5,890 bases of DNA, from assembly GCF_002413825.1 (NCBI RefSeq), contig NZ_DHXT01000173.1, positions 1 to 5,890 on the forward strand. The letters run 5' to 3'. The notes beneath the pieces are model-generated. The model ran no database searches, was not told the origin of the DNA, and worked only from the letters and a program-made list of their open reading frames with translations. The stretch is from Rhodoferax sp. UBA5149 (lineage in GTDB: Bacteria > Pseudomonadota > Gammaproteobacteria > Burkholderiales > Burkholderiaceae_C). Numbering within the stretch: the first letter of the stretch is position 1; each line of letters begins with the position of its first letter. Positions 1 to 5,345 of the stretch are shown here, piece after piece. The translations under genes were made by a program, and so were the position numbers.

Positions 1-1
1 C

Positions 2-337
2 AACCCGTTGCGCGCTTACAACCAATTGGGGGCCGCCTGCGGTATCGAATACGCGGCACAGGCCATGGCCGTGCACGGTGCCTTGCTGGCGCCGCCCGAC
101 AGTAGCAGCGCACGGGTCGGTTACCTGGTCAGCGTGCGCGGCACCCAGCTGCACGTGCCCCGGCTGGACGACATCGCCGTCGATCTGCGGGTGGAAGCCA
201 CCTGCATCACGCGAAGCGAAAACAATATTCTTTATCAGTTCAGCGTCAGCGCAGCGGGACGCCTGCTGCTCGATGGCCGCGCCGCGGTCGTACTCAATGC
301 GGACGCACTCACACCCACTGCAGGAGATGCACCATGA
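2..337 (+). CDS. ApeP-like hotdog 3-hydroxyacyl-ACP dehydratase, 3' part
   Basis: The reading frame is open from the left edge, so this is the C-terminal 111 residues of a longer gene; the TTG at 8 is not a credible start because the preceding in-frame codons (N-P) fit the family. The visible part has the helix-like stretch CGIEYAAQAMAVHGAL, typical of the central hotdog helix, then alternating strands (GYLVSVRG, IAVDLRVEA, LYQFSVSA, LLDGRAAVVL) of a FabA/FabZ-like fold. The N-terminal part that would carry the active-site residues is missing, so catalytic competence cannot be judged. In aryl polyene systems ApeP pairs with ApeI as a dehydratase heterodimer (recalled knowledge) that removes water from the 3-hydroxyacyl-ACP made by the ketoreductase. 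The next gene overlaps its stop by ATGA, supporting one operon and a role in polyene chain building. A generic FabA-like lipid dehydratase is the main alternative. Confidence 0.8.
   Translation, partial: NPLRAYNQLGAACGIEYAAQAMAVHGALLAPPDSSSARVGYLVSVRGTQLHVPRLDDIAVDLRVEATCITRSENNILYQFSVSAAGRLLLDGRAAVVLNADALTPTAGDAP
322..326 (+). promoter_or_regulatory. Ribosome binding site of the ketoreductase gene
   Basis: AGGAG sits 7 bases before the ATG at 334, inside the end of the dehydratase gene. It is the clearest Shine-Dalgarno in the window and fixes the start at 334, whose ATG overlaps the upstream TGA (335-337). Translation of the two genes is therefore probably coupled. Confidence 0.8.
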
Positions 338-1053
338 AAAATGCCCTGGTTACGGGCGGCAGCGGCGGCATTGGCGCGGCCATCTGCCGTCGTCTTGCCG
401 CCGATGGCTGCCATGTCTACATTCATGCCAACCGAGGACTGCAAGCCGCACAGACACTGGCCGATGCCATTTGCGCGGACGGTGGCAGTGCGCAGGTACT
501 GGCATTTGATGTGACTGACAGCGCGGCAGTAGCCGATGTGCTGGCCCCCCTTGTCGAACACCAGCCGATCCAGATTCTGGTCAACAATGCCGGCATCCAT
601 GACGACGCCGTGTTCCCCGGCATGCGCGCCGCGCAGTGGCACCGGGTGATAGACGTATCCGTCAACGGCTTTTTCAACGTCACCCAGCCGCTGATGATGC
701 CGATGATACGAAGCCGTTGGGGGCGCATTGTCAATGTATCTTCCATCGCCGCGCTGACCGGCAATCGTGGTCAAGTCAATTATTCCGCCGCCAAGGGCGC
801 GCTCAATTCAGCCACCAAGTCACTGGCGCAGGAAGTCGCCAGCCGTGGCATCACCGTCAACGCGGTTGCGCCCGGCATTATCGACACCCCGATGAGCGAA
901 TCGGCGTTCGATGCCCAGGCTATCGCGCGCATGGTGCCGATGAAACGCGCCGGCAGCCCCAACGAAGTTGCCGACCTGATCGGGTTTCTCACCTCGACGC
1001 AGGCGGCCTACATCACCGGGCAAATTATCTCCATCAACGGCGGCATGATTTAA
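334..1053 (+). CDS. apeQ: 3-oxoacyl-ACP reductase, FabG/ApeQ-type SDR
   Basis: A 239-residue classical short-chain dehydrogenase, slightly shorter than E. coli FabG (244). It is expected to reduce 3-ketoacyl-ACP to 3-hydroxyacyl-ACP with NADPH in the cytosol. Visible motifs are the Rossmann cofactor site TGGSGGIG (residues 7-14), D59 of the DV pair, NNAG (84-87), and the full catalytic set N111, S137, Y150 and K154 (YSAAK), followed by the PG turn at 180-181. The C-terminus closes with ITGQIISINGGMI, the usual FabG ending. The gene overlaps an ApeP-like dehydratase and lies in an aryl polyene cluster, so it more likely serves the polyene chain than primary fatty acid synthesis; the apeQ symbol rests on that context. 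A housekeeping FabG cannot be excluded from the protein alone, but the neighbours are not those of a fab operon. No disrupted residues are seen. Confidence 0.9.
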   Translation: MKNALVTGGSGGIGAAICRRLAADGCHVYIHANRGLQAAQTLADAICADGGSAQVLAFDVTDSAAVADVLAPLVEHQPIQILVNNAGIHDDAVFPGMRAAQWHRVIDVSVNGFFNVTQPLMMPMIRSRWGRIVNVSSIAALTGNRGQVNYSAAKGALNSATKSLAQEVASRGITVNAVAPGIIDTPMSESAFDAQAIARMVPMKRAGSPNEVADLIGFLTSTQAAYITGQIISINGGMI

Positions 1054-1067
1054 CGGCAAGTGACGAC

Positions 1068-1844
1068 ATGAACACCCCAAAACCTGCTCCTGTGGTGCAC
1101 GCACCGCACATCCCGCTGACCGATTACTACGCTACAGAGGAGGATCGGTCAGCCTATTTGCGTCATATTTTTGACAATACCGCAGCGGATTACGACCGTA
1201 TCGAGGCCATGCTGGCATGGGGTACCGGGTCCCGCTATCGACGCCAGGCGCTGATTCGCGGCGGCTTGAAAACAGGCATGAAGGTACTTGACGTCGGCGT
1301 GGGCACCGGCCTGGTGGCAGCACAAGCCTGTATCTTGGTCGGCAATCCTGCCTTGGTGACCGGGGTCGACCCCAGCCCCGGCATGATGGCCGCCAGCAAG
1401 TTACCTGACACCATGGTGCTGATGGAAGGTCGCGCCGAATCATTGCCTTTTCCCGACAACCATTTTGATTTTTTGAGCATGGGCTATGCGCTGCGCCATA
1501 TCAGCGATCTGGGTGTGGCCTTTGCAGAGTTTGAACGCGTCTTGAAGCCCGGTGGCCGCTTATGCCTGCTTGAAATTACCCGGCCGCAAAACCGTTTTGG
1601 ACGATGGTTGCTAAAAAACTATATGCGCGGCGTGATACCGCTGCTGACTCGTTTCGTTTCCAGGCAAAAAGATAACGCGACGCTCTGGCGTTATTTCTGG
1701 GACAGCATAGAAGCCTGTGTCCCGCCCGAACAAGTCCTGGCCACGCTCAGCGCGGCGGGGTTGACCCAGGTCAAACGGCATCTGGAGGTCGGCATGTTTT
1801 CAGAATATCAAGCGATCAAGGCCGATCCTGGCCTGTCTGACTAA
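1068..1844 (+). CDS. UbiE/COQ5-like SAM-dependent methyltransferase
   Basis: A 258-residue class I methyltransferase. The ATG at 1068 was chosen because it is 14 bases after the ketoreductase stop and gives a normal family length; the frame is open further upstream only as a shadow of the preceding gene. The ribosome site is weak (GGCAAG at 1055-1060). The N-terminal motif FDNTAADYDRI (35-45) resembles the UbiE signature around an A-x-x-YD pair. Motif I is VLDVGVGTGL (73-82), the acidic residue after strand 2 is D101 in GVDPSPGM, then RAESLPFPDNHFD (122-134) and VLKPGGRL (158-165). The substrate is unknown. Within a pigment operon it may C- or O-methylate the aryl head group or another cluster product; a true ubiquinone/menaquinone UbiE is less likely given the neighbours. 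Its stop codon overlaps the stop of the convergent glycosyltransferase. Confidence 0.85.
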   Translation: MNTPKPAPVVHAPHIPLTDYYATEEDRSAYLRHIFDNTAADYDRIEAMLAWGTGSRYRRQALIRGGLKTGMKVLDVGVGTGLVAAQACILVGNPALVTGVDPSPGMMAASKLPDTMVLMEGRAESLPFPDNHFDFLSMGYALRHISDLGVAFAEFERVLKPGGRLCLLEITRPQNRFGRWLLKNYMRGVIPLLTRFVSRQKDNATLWRYFWDSIEACVPPEQVLATLSAAGLTQVKRHLEVGMFSEYQAIKADPGLSD

Positions 1845-2605
1845 AAACGTCCCTGCGCCCGTCTTGCCAGCAAAACGGGTAAGCGCAACACAAAGCCGAT
1901 AAACAGGCGCGCGTGCATCCAGGTCAATAACACGTTATCGCGCAGGTAGCGGAAATGCGACACGCCGCCTTCCTCGGCGCGGTAGTAACGCACCGGGGCG
2001 GGCAGATTGACCGGCCTGACTCCGCGCCAGCACAGACGCACCACAGCTTCGGGATCAAAATCAAAGTGGCGCATCCACGGCTGATGGCGCATCACCCGCC
2101 GCAAGGCTTCAACCGGATACACACGGAACCCGAACAACGAGTCGCCAATACCGGCCCACAGCGTTTCCAGGTTGGCCCACCAGTTGGATACCCGTCGCCC
2201 TTTCACGCGCAATCCTGGCGCACTGGCATCAAATACCGGCACACCCAATATCATTGCAGCCGGTTGTCGGAACGATTCCGCCATGAACGCAGGGATACGT
2301 TCGGGTGGATGCTGGCCGTCCGAATCCATGGTCAAGACGTGACTGAAACCCGCCGCCGCCGCCTGTTCGAGGCCGTGCAGTACCGCCGCACCCTTACCTT
2401 GGTTACGCGGCAGGACCATCACACGCAGACCGGAATCCGCCGCCGCCATCGCCTGCAAACCCTCGGCGCTGCCGTCGCTGCTGCCATCCACCACCACCCA
2501 CACCGGGGTCCAGTATTGGCGTGCCGCACGCACGGTTTCATAGACTTTGACACCCGGGTTATAGCTGGGGATGAGGACGAGATGCGTGGTCGAGGCAGCG
2601 ATCAT
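1841..2605 (-). CDS. Family 2 glycosyltransferase of a pigment cluster
   Basis: A 254-residue GT-A fold enzyme. The ATG at 2605 is chosen because the frame upstream runs back into the acyltransferase gene and the first beta strand with PSYNPG (13-18) follows directly. Other visible elements are VVVDGSSDGS (37-46) with the nucleotide-binding aspartate D40, the NQGKGAA motif (68-74), and DSDGQHP (94-100), the DxD-like metal site D94/D96. FDFDPE (191-196) fits the acceptor/catalytic region. The C-terminus (about 230-250) is hydrophobic and basic, suggesting membrane association. It probably transfers a sugar from a nucleotide- or lipid-linked donor; the acceptor is unknown. It is the last gene of the minus-strand set, 19 bases after the acyltransferase, and its pairing with that gene suggests joint work on a lipid or sugar anchor of the aryl polyene. 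No good Shine-Dalgarno precedes it. Confidence 0.87.
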   Translation of the reverse strand: MIAASTTHLVLIPSYNPGVKVYETVRAARQYWTPVWVVVDGSSDGSAEGLQAMAAADSGLRVMVLPRNQGKGAAVLHGLEQAAAAGFSHVLTMDSDGQHPPERIPAFMAESFRQPAAMILGVPVFDASAPGLRVKGRRVSNWWANLETLWAGIGDSLFGFRVYPVEALRRVMRHQPWMRHFDFDPEAVVRLCWRGVRPVNLPAPVRYYRAEEGGVSHFRYLRDNVLLTWMHARLFIGFVLRLPVLLARRAQGRF

Positions 2606-2624
2606 GAGGCGAACGAAGGGTGCA

Positions 2625-3422
2625 TTAGGGCGTGCGTTTTGCCTGCGCCGACAAAGCGTTGCTTGGGTAAAACGCCGAGCCCTGGACCAGCTCATGCGCA
2701 AAGTAGTGTTCCAGTTCAGACATGAAGCGCTGGGTATGCTGCGGTGGATCAAAGCGCCGCCCCAGGCGCACCCTGTAATGGATCGGCATCGGCGGTTTGC
2801 GGAACAGCGGCCAGCCTTTGCTCAGATACTCCGAATCGGTTTCTATCAGAATCGTCTGCACTGGCACCTGTGCTTTATGTGCAATCAGGCCGATACTGCC
2901 CTTGAGCGGATTGACCGGGCTCGAAGTGGTGCGGGTACCTTCGGGAAAAAGCAACAGATGACTGCCACAGTCAAAATCATGGATTGCCAGTTGCACCATG
3001 CGCCGCACCGGTTCATTACGGATGTAGCGCGCCAGTCTTGCACCCGCGCCGAGAAAAATATTGTTCATCAGATCGGCTTTAAGCACGCAGGCCACATTCG
3101 GCAAGCGTGAAATCACCATCACGGCATCGAGCAGGCTAGGATGATTGGGCGCAAGAATCAGCGGCGGTGCATCGCGCAGGACATCCAGCGCGTCCAAGTC
3201 AAAGCTGAACCGGCGCGACGCGCTGAGACTCGCAAGGTAAATTTGAAACACCGCCATGATGGTGAAACGCCCGAGCGCTCGTCCCCGGCGCTCGGACAGT
3301 AGCGGGTAACTAATCATTGCAACCGGCGTCCATGCCAGGCACAGTATCCCCAGCCAAGCCAAGCCTAGGTACAGCACCAGATATTCGTAGCCATTCAGCA
3401 GTACACGCCATGCGGCACGCAT
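2625..3422 (-). CDS. PlsC-like lysophospholipid-type acyltransferase
   Basis: A 265-residue membrane acyltransferase of the LPLAT/PlsC family. A long hydrophobic N-terminal stretch (about 14-41) suggests a membrane anchor. The catalytic HX4D motif is NHPSLLD with H94 and D99; a second block LKADLMNNIFLGAGAR follows (114-129), then FPEGTR (159-164), which binds the acceptor phosphate in this family, and the VPV segment (186-188). All key residues are intact. The family moves an acyl group from ACP or CoA to a lysolipid-like hydroxyl. Between a chorismatase and a glycosyltransferase, it probably attaches the aryl polyene acyl chain to its lipid or sugar carrier rather than making bulk phosphatidic acid. 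It starts 2 bases after the chorismatase stop, with GGAA at 3429-3432 as a plausible ribosome site within that gene. Confidence 0.88.
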   Translation of the reverse strand: MRAAWRVLLNGYEYLVLYLGLAWLGILCLAWTPVAMISYPLLSERRGRALGRFTIMAVFQIYLASLSASRRFSFDLDALDVLRDAPPLILAPNHPSLLDAVMVISRLPNVACVLKADLMNNIFLGAGARLARYIRNEPVRRMVQLAIHDFDCGSHLLLFPEGTRTTSSPVNPLKGSIGLIAHKAQVPVQTILIETDSEYLSKGWPLFRKPPMPIHYRVRLGRRFDPPQHTQRFMSELEHYFAHELVQGSAFYPSNALSAQAKRTP

Positions 3423-3424
3423 GA

Positions 3425-4486
3425 TCAGTTCCGCGGGCCGGACATGGAACCCAAGGGCTGCGTCGCAGTAGCCTCAATTTCCAGCAACAAATCCTGGCGG
3501 CACACATCAGCCTGCAAGTAGACCGCGTTGGGCGTGCTACCCACAATGCGCTCAAACTCGGCGCGAATCTGCGCCAGATCGGCGGGATGGCGTACGTATA
3601 CCTTGTAATGCAAGCTGGCCAGATCGAATCTGGACGGGCTCGCCAGGCGATTTGCCTCGGCCAGCACGGCCTGAATATTGGTCATGGTTTCGCCGGTTTG
3701 TGCCAAGACATCGGTGGGGTGCAGGGTCGCGTGGCCAACAATACTGGCCGTGCCGGATACAAACAACAGCTCGTCCTGCCCCAGGCGCACCAGGCTGGCA
3801 CGCGAGAATGTCGGGTTGCGCGGGCCATATTGCTGCGGGTATTGGTAAGCACTGATTTGGCGCGGGTTTTCTACGCACCGAGGCACGACGCGTCCGGCCA
3901 GGAAGGCAATCGTCAACGGCCCATGAGCTGAACCTAGCGCACACGCGGCGGGGACATTTCCCACCACATCGCGTCCGTGAGCAAGGAAAGCGTCCTGCCG
4001 TCCCAGGTTGAACTGGCGATAGCGCTCCAGCCCGAAGCTGTGAGCGTTGATGTCGGCGATGTAATTCCAGACGCGAAACAGATATGGGTAATGCAGTGTG
4101 TCGAGCAGCGCAAACACCTGGCGATAGGCCGACTCGGTGGCCTGCTGTAACGGCGTTTTGTCAGCGTCGGCCTCGAACATCGTTTCGGACAGTGCAATCA
4201 CGCCAAACAACACGTCATCGTCATGGCGATAATGGATGGCGCCTTGCTGACCCGGCGTCAGTGGCCTGTTGCCATGCCAGACCTCGCAGAGGGAATCACC
4301 GGCATCCAGTCTTTGCATGGGTACGTGCATGCAGGGGATCTCCATGTCGGCTTGCCTCTGGCTCTCGACGGCATCCGCAGAAAAACAAAGCGCCCCCAGC
4401 ACGCTGTTTTTCCACTGTGCCGGTTGATTCAAAAACGTTGCGATGGACATGTTTTCGCCGTGCAGGTGACATACCGTACCAAGCAT
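3425..4486 (-). CDS. xanB2: Chorismatase of the XanB2/Hyg5/FkbO family (hydroxybenzoate synthase)
   Basis: A 353-residue protein from the ATG at 4486; the ATG at 4450 (341 residues) is an equally possible start, since both have weak ribosome sites (GGTGA versus GGCGA). Family features are LFRVWNYIADIN (136-147), the ERYRQFNLGRQDAF block (154-167), ISAYQYPQQYGPR (211-223), and a C-terminal YjgF/RidA-like half with SGTASIVGHAT (244-254) and ETMTNIQAVLAEAN (266-279). Near the end, C329 and E336 are seven residues apart in VCRQDLLLEIEA, the spacing I recall for the active-site Cys and Glu of 3-hydroxybenzoate-forming Hyg5-type enzymes. The family acts on chorismate and releases pyruvate; XanB2 of Xanthomonas gives 3- and 4-hydroxybenzoate for xanthomonadin and ubiquinone. 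Here it is first in a coupled set with an acyltransferase and a glycosyltransferase and likely supplies the aryl starter. The symbol is by family analogy. Automatic annotation often calls such proteins pteridine-dependent deoxygenase-like. Confidence 0.85.
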   Translation of the reverse strand: MLGTVCHLHGENMSIATFLNQPAQWKNSVLGALCFSADAVESQRQADMEIPCMHVPMQRLDAGDSLCEVWHGNRPLTPGQQGAIHYRHDDDVLFGVIALSETMFEADADKTPLQQATESAYRQVFALLDTLHYPYLFRVWNYIADINAHSFGLERYRQFNLGRQDAFLAHGRDVVGNVPAACALGSAHGPLTIAFLAGRVVPRCVENPRQISAYQYPQQYGPRNPTFSRASLVRLGQDELLFVSGTASIVGHATLHPTDVLAQTGETMTNIQAVLAEANRLASPSRFDLASLHYKVYVRHPADLAQIRAEFERIVGSTPNAVYLQADVCRQDLLLEIEATATQPLGSMSGPRN

Positions 4487-4745
4487 CAGTTCACCGCTGC
4501 GCCAGTTTCATCCACAAACCCAATGCTGTTGGGGAAGTGTTCATCGGGTGATCTGGCTTGCTATTCTCATCTCGCCGAATTGTATCCAAGGGCGAACCGG
4601 AGGAGCCTCAAACCTAGGCTTACCCTGTTAATCTCCGAAAATGCGGCCCATTCGGCACGTACCCTGGAAGCCCACGGCCGCAGGTTGGCGCGTACATCCG
4701 ACGTCTTCCGCTTGGGTTCAAGAGATCGAGAATGCACTTGCCGTA
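4487..4745. other. Non-coding gap between the minus-strand pigment genes and the rpsU promoter
   Basis: No convincing gene, tRNA, terminator or mobile element is visible in these 259 bases. It separates two divergently transcribed units, so it should contain the promoter of the chorismatase set on the minus strand. The only candidate I see is TACAAT (complement of 4579-4584), without a good -35 partner at 16-18 bases. A 43-codon frame at 4641-4772 has no ribosome site and is not called. Confidence 0.6.
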
Positions 4746-4773
4746 TTGAATTCGGTCATAACACCGCTATAAT
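4746..4773 (+). promoter_or_regulatory. Sigma-70-type promoter of rpsU
   Basis: A perfect -10 hexamer TATAAT (4768-4773) lies 16 bases after TTGAAT (4746-4751), which matches the -35 consensus at four of six positions. The predicted start near 4780 gives a leader of about 120 bases before rpsU. No competing promoter of equal quality is present nearby, and it faces the ribosomal protein gene, so assignment to rpsU is strong though not proven. Confidence 0.8.
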
Positions 4774-4793
4774 CCAAGGCTTTGCTGGCAAAC

Positions 4794-4866
4794 CCCCGCT
4801 GCCTGATCAACTTTATAGCGGGGAACATCGCACGATATTCGTCAAATGGCCCGATCTCCCTTTGAC
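4794..4866 (+). promoter_or_regulatory. Structured 5' leader of rpsU with two hairpins
   Basis: The leader holds two inverted repeats. The first pairs CCCCGCT (4794-4800) with AGCGGGG (4817-4823), a perfect 7-bp stem with a 16-base loop. The second pairs GTCAAA (4841-4846) with TTTGAC (4861-4866), 6 bp with a 14-base loop. Neither has a following U run, so neither looks like a terminator. They may stabilise the mRNA or serve in control of bS21 synthesis; the latter is inference by analogy with other ribosomal protein leaders, and I do not recognise a named RNA family. Confidence 0.5.
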
Positions 4867-4898
4867 TGAAGTCTGCACTTTTTGGACAACATTACTTA

Positions 4899-5111
4899 AT
4901 GACAACCATCCGTGTAAAAGAGAACGAACCTTTTGACGTAGCTCTGCGCCGCTTCAAGCGCACCATTGAAAAACTCGGCCTTTTGACTGACTTGCGCGCA
5001 CGCGAGTTCTACGAAAAGCCCACCGCCGAGCGCAAGCGCAAGAAGGCTGCTGCCGTCAAGCGCAACTACAAGCGTATCCGCGCCATGCAGTTGCCCAAGA
5101 AGATGTACTAA
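4899..5111 (+). CDS. rpsU: 30S ribosomal protein bS21
   Basis: A 70-residue very basic protein of the small ribosomal subunit that sits near the anti-Shine-Dalgarno end of 16S rRNA and helps translation initiation. It matches the family over its whole length: VKENEPFDVALRRFKR (6-21), REFYEKPTAERKRKKA (35-50), AAVKRNYKRIRAMQLPKK (51-68). E. coli S21 is 71 residues and shares the ENEPFDVALRRFKR and REFYEKPT blocks. The ATG at 4899 matches the family N-terminus. There is no clear Shine-Dalgarno: the 15 bases before the start are AT-rich, and the nearest GG is at 4884-4885. In many proteobacteria rpsU heads the macromolecular synthesis operon with dnaG and rpoD, often with yqeY between in betaproteobacteria; here yqeY follows, after a strong terminator. 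Confidence 0.98.
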   Translation: MTTIRVKENEPFDVALRRFKRTIEKLGLLTDLRAREFYEKPTAERKRKKAAAVKRNYKRIRAMQLPKKMY

Positions 5112-5120
5112 ACCGAAACC

Positions 5121-5151
5121 TTGCAGGACAGACCATAGGCTCTGTCCGCAA
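5121..5151 (+). promoter_or_regulatory. Bulged hairpin in the rpsU 3' untranslated region
   Basis: TTGC (5121-5124) pairs with GCAA (5148-5151) and GGACAGA (5126-5132) with TCTGTCC (5141-5147), giving 11 bp with one bulged A and an 8-base loop. No U run follows directly. Placed 9 bases after the rpsU stop and before the terminator, it is likely an mRNA-stabilising or processing element; the role is inferred. Confidence 0.6.
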
Positions 5152-5171
5152 CTGGTTAAGGCCAAGGCCTC

Positions 5172-5210
5172 AAAAAAAGCTCACCGGGGACGCTCAGGTG
5201 GGCTTTTTTT
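5172..5210 (+). terminator. Intrinsic terminator of rpsU, bidirectional in form
   Basis: Seven A, then GC-T-CACC (5179-5185), pair with GGTG-G-GC (5197-5203) and seven T (5204-5210), giving a 14-bp stem including one T-G wobble and an 11-base loop. A second run of eight T lies at 5216-5223. Because the A tract mirrors the T tract, it could stop transcription from either side. It should separate most rpsU transcription from yqeY, as the terminator between rpsU and dnaG does in E. coli. Confidence 0.93.
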
Positions 5211-5241
5211 ATGTGTTTTTTTTGGCGAGAATCAACACCCT

Positions 5242-5344
5242 GTTTCGTTTCCAATTTGGTGCGAGACTAGGCGCACCATCGCAGACAGTGCTTTAGCACG
5301 GCAAGATGGGGCAACAACGTATCGAATCGAATTGGAAACGAAAC
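5242..5344 (+). repeat. Perfect 15-bp inverted repeat enclosing a folded yqeY leader
   Basis: GTTTCGTTTCCAATT (5242-5256) is the exact reverse complement of AATTGGAAACGAAAC (5330-5344); the right arm ends one base before the yqeY ATG. Inside are a 7-bp hairpin TGGTGCG/CGCACCA (5257-5263 with 5272-5278) and a small one GTGC-TTTA-GCAC (5288-5299). An alternative fold extends the outer stem inward (5258-5260 with 5326-5328, 5262-5264 with 5322-5324) and pairs CCATC (5276-5280) with GATGG (5305-5309). The only ribosome-site-like bases of yqeY, GGAA at 5334-5337, are buried in the stem. It may be a translational control element, or a small inserted palindrome; no target-site duplication is visible at its edges. 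Confidence 0.7.
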
Positions 5345-5345
5345 C

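Noticed and set aside
235..774. Minus-strand open frame opposite the dehydratase and ketoreductase
   Set aside because: Antisense shadow of two genes with intact motifs and a coupled ATGA overlap; no domain is recognisable.
636..1067. Upstream extension of the methyltransferase frame
   Set aside because: This stretch is an out-of-frame reading of the ketoreductase gene; the methyltransferase starts naturally at the ATG at 1068 right after the ketoreductase stop.
1955..2725. Plus-strand open frame of 256 codons opposite the glycosyltransferase
   Set aside because: Shadow of the glycosyltransferase, which has intact GT2 motifs. The frame is rich in His, Arg and Gln without any domain, as is usual for antisense frames in GC-rich genes.
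2606..2752. Upstream extension of the glycosyltransferase frame
   Set aside because: It overlaps the acyltransferase C-terminus and adds 49 residues with no GT2 character before the first beta strand.
4681..4740. GGTTCAAGAG resembling a tRNA T-loop
   Set aside because: The flanking bases do not form a T-stem, and no acceptor, D or anticodon arm can be placed around it.
4641..4772. 43-codon plus-strand frame ending within the TATAAT box
   Set aside because: No ribosome site, no recognisable domain, and its stop is part of the rpsU -10 hexamer; most likely chance.
4223..4936. Long plus-strand open frame (237 codons) across the chorismatase and the gap before rpsU
   Set aside because: It lies antisense to a chorismatase with clear family motifs, runs through the rpsU promoter and into rpsU in another frame, and its translation shows no recognisable domain.
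5242..5344. Inverted repeat considered as a MITE or insertion sequence remnant
   Set aside because: No target-site duplication flanks the arms and no transposase fragment is inside; the match to the start codon position favours an RNA leader, though the repeat option is not excluded.
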